From Bombyx mori (taxonomy: Eukaryota; Arthropoda; Insecta; Lepidoptera; Bombycidae): DNA of 64,000 nucleotides. The stretch's first letter is position 1; each line of letters begins with the position of its first letter. Below are positions 62,279 through 64,000 of this stretch, piece after piece. The position numbers were made by a program, and so were the translations under genes. The notes under the pieces are model-generated. The model had not been told where the DNA came from, did not search any database, and saw only the letters and a list, made by a program, of their open reading frames with translations. Where the stretch lies: positions 1,557,501 through 1,621,500 of the forward strand of contig NC_085127.1 in the NCBI RefSeq assembly GCF_030269925.1. Direction: 5' to 3'.

Positions 62279-64000
62279 ATGAATATTCAAAGATGCAAGA
62301 AATTAGTTGAAATGGCGTTATCCACTCATCTGGAAAGCAATGAAGGTATATTTTCACATATCTTCAAAATTATGATTTGCAAATTACGTAATTATATCAA
62401 TATTATATCATTATAAATAGATGATTGTCTTGTCCTTTTTTAGAAAATGTAAATCAACAGTCGATTTTGAACACAGAGAACCTAGTGGTAGACGATCCTA
62501 TACCGTCGACATCATCAGGTCAAGTCAGTAGTTTAACATACCATCCTGTACTTGACTTCTCTAGTGATGATTCTGTACGAGATCCATGTTATGAATTACC
62601 GAGACTTTCAACCACATCAAGTTCAAGTACTTGTGATGAAATTTCAATTAATCTTAATGTGTCTCCAAAAAAGAGTATACGTACTATAAAAAGAGAAAAA
62701 AAATTAAAACGTAACTTAGGACAGGCATACAAAACATTAAAAGGAAAATGTATATCAGATCGCACTATGAAAGAGCTACCTGTTTGCAGAATGAAATGTA
62801 AAGAACGTATACCACTAATTGATAGGCATGCCATATTTACAGAATATTGGCAAATGGGGTCATATGCAAAAAGATCTGCATACATGGCGTCTTTAATGGA
62901 AATTAAAGATAAATCTACGCAAAGAATACGAGCTATTGAACCTGAAAAGCAAAAGCTTAGAATGAAGACATATAAATACTTTTTTACTGTGCATGGTAAA
63001 CGTGAACCTGTCTGCCGAGGATGTTTAATGAAAACGTTAGATGAAAGTGACAATTTTATAAAGACAGTTGCTATGAAAAGGAGATCATCCATAGGGGGTA
63101 CTCAAACTGATGACATGCGAGGGAAAACAATTCCTAAGCATAAGATATCAAACGAAAAACGCCTAGAAATTAAGACACATATCATGTCATTTCCATCATA
63201 CGAAAGTCACTATACGAGAAAGTCTACATCAAAGAAGTATTTGCCATCTCACTTAACAATGCAAAAGATGTTTGAGTTATTTTGTCAAGATCGGAATAAT
63301 CCACCTTCAATCAAAATCTATAGTCAGGAATTTCACAAATTAGGACTTTCATTTAAAAAACCGCGTGTCGATACTTGTTACACTTGTGACAAGTTTAAGA
63401 TGCAGATACAGTTGTGTCAAGAGGAATCTGTTAAAATAGATCTCATACTTCAACATGATAACCACAAAACGCTAGCTGATCAAGCCTATGACATGAAACG
63501 AGCTGACACGCTAATGTGCAAGAATGATGACACGTTACAGGTGTACACATTTGATTTACAGCAGTGTTTGCCAACACCAGCTCTAAGTTCTTCTGTAGCC
63601 TTTTATAAACGGCAATTATGGACGTTCAATTTAACTGTCCACGACAACAAAACTGGTAAAGCTGTTTGCTATGTGTGGCACGAGGCGGTAGCAGCTCGGG
63701 GAGCTAACCAAATCGCTTCTTGTATTTACAAGCACTTAGAAACATCCGTATCTGATAATACGAAACATATAATTTTTTACTCGGATACATGCGGTGGGCA
63801 AAATAGGAATTCCCATGTCAGTTGTATGTTTACTTGGGTATTGCAAAAACATCGAGCTATCAAAACAATTGACCACAAATTTATGATACCTGGCCATAGC
63901 CATTTAGAAGTAGATACCGATCATGGCATCATAGAAAAAAAAAAGAAGAAAACGGAATTACAGGTATTTCATCCACATGATTGGATACAGTTGATCCGGT
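62279..64000 (+). CDS. Transposon-associated protein of unknown family (DUF7869-like), two exons, runs off the window
   Basis: Exon 1 (62279-62345) encodes MNIQRCKKLVEMALSTHLES then NE, with donor GTATAT. Exon 2 starts at 62444 after CTTTTTTAG and stays open for 1557 bp to the window end; phases fit (1/1). About 541 residues are visible. Features are a Ser/Asp-rich N-terminus, a basic stretch (SPKKSIRTIKREKKLKRNLG), Cys motifs CRMKC, CRGC and CYTC, and three acidic motifs: VYTFDLQQCLPTP, IIFYSDTCGGQNRN and GHSHLEVDTDHGIIEKKKKK. Related proteins are multicopy in aphids and other arthropods and sometimes carry the label DUF7869; this is recognition from memory. The acidic motifs could form an RNase-H-like catalytic triad, which is inference. 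The intact frame suggests recent activity or constraint. Confidence 0.75.

Noticed and set aside
1..64000. CRISPR arrays, riboswitches, operons, replication origins
   Set aside because: The sequence is eukaryotic nuclear DNA; repeats are dispersed SINE/LINE/Helitron sequences, not spaced direct repeats, and the genes are intron-rich.

Overview
The window is a stretch of lepidopteran nuclear genome, almost certainly a silkworm (Bombyx mori or a very close relative). The evidence is the density of Bm1-type tRNA-derived SINEs on both strands, many 3' ends of jockey, CR1/L2 and RTE-like LINEs, an R1-clade LINE organised like the silkworm element SART1, Helitrons with lepidopteran-type ends, and AT-rich introns between GC-rich exons with GT-AG junctions. 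No bacterial operons, CRISPR arrays, rRNA or intact tRNA genes were seen.

Two host genes diverge from a shared 1.3 kb interval (about 40.13-41.46 kb). On the minus strand, 17 exons from 40132 down to 2614 encode the first ~878 residues of an SLC12 Na-K-2Cl cotransporter (NKCC, the family of insect Ncc69). They cover the N-terminal regulatory segment, the transmembrane core and most of the C-terminal domain; the last exons lie left of the window. On the plus strand, seven exons from 41459 to 59445 encode ~509 residues of an arrestin-domain protein (ARRDC/alpha-arrestin class) with a Pro-Tyr-rich heptad-repeat tail; its last exon or exons were not found. I checked reading phase across every exon junction of both genes.

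The rest is mainly mobile DNA in introns. At 1-2140 is the 3' part of a CR1/L2-like LINE with an ATTC-repeat tail. At 9022-10745 is a 5'-truncated jockey-clade LINE with a 10-bp target duplication. At 17.35-18.52 kb is a dead DD37D mariner. At 25.8-29.0 kb is a nested complex: a Helitron remnant split by a TAA-flanked MITE, followed by a Helitron with good termini that carries an IS630/Tc1-like DDE transposase gene with unusual 81-residue D-to-E spacing. At 46609-53434 is a full-length R1-clade LINE in arrestin intron 1, with tandem 5'UTR repeats, a TAATG ORF1/ORF2 junction and only four visible lesions.

At the right edge (62279 onward) a two-exon gene with a long intact frame encodes a protein of an arthropod-expanded, poorly characterised family. 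It has three acidic motifs reminiscent of an RNase-H/DDE-type core, and clustered direct and inverted copies of a short motif lie upstream, so it is probably a DNA-transposon gene. That locus and the Helitron-carried transposase are the best candidates for something under-described.
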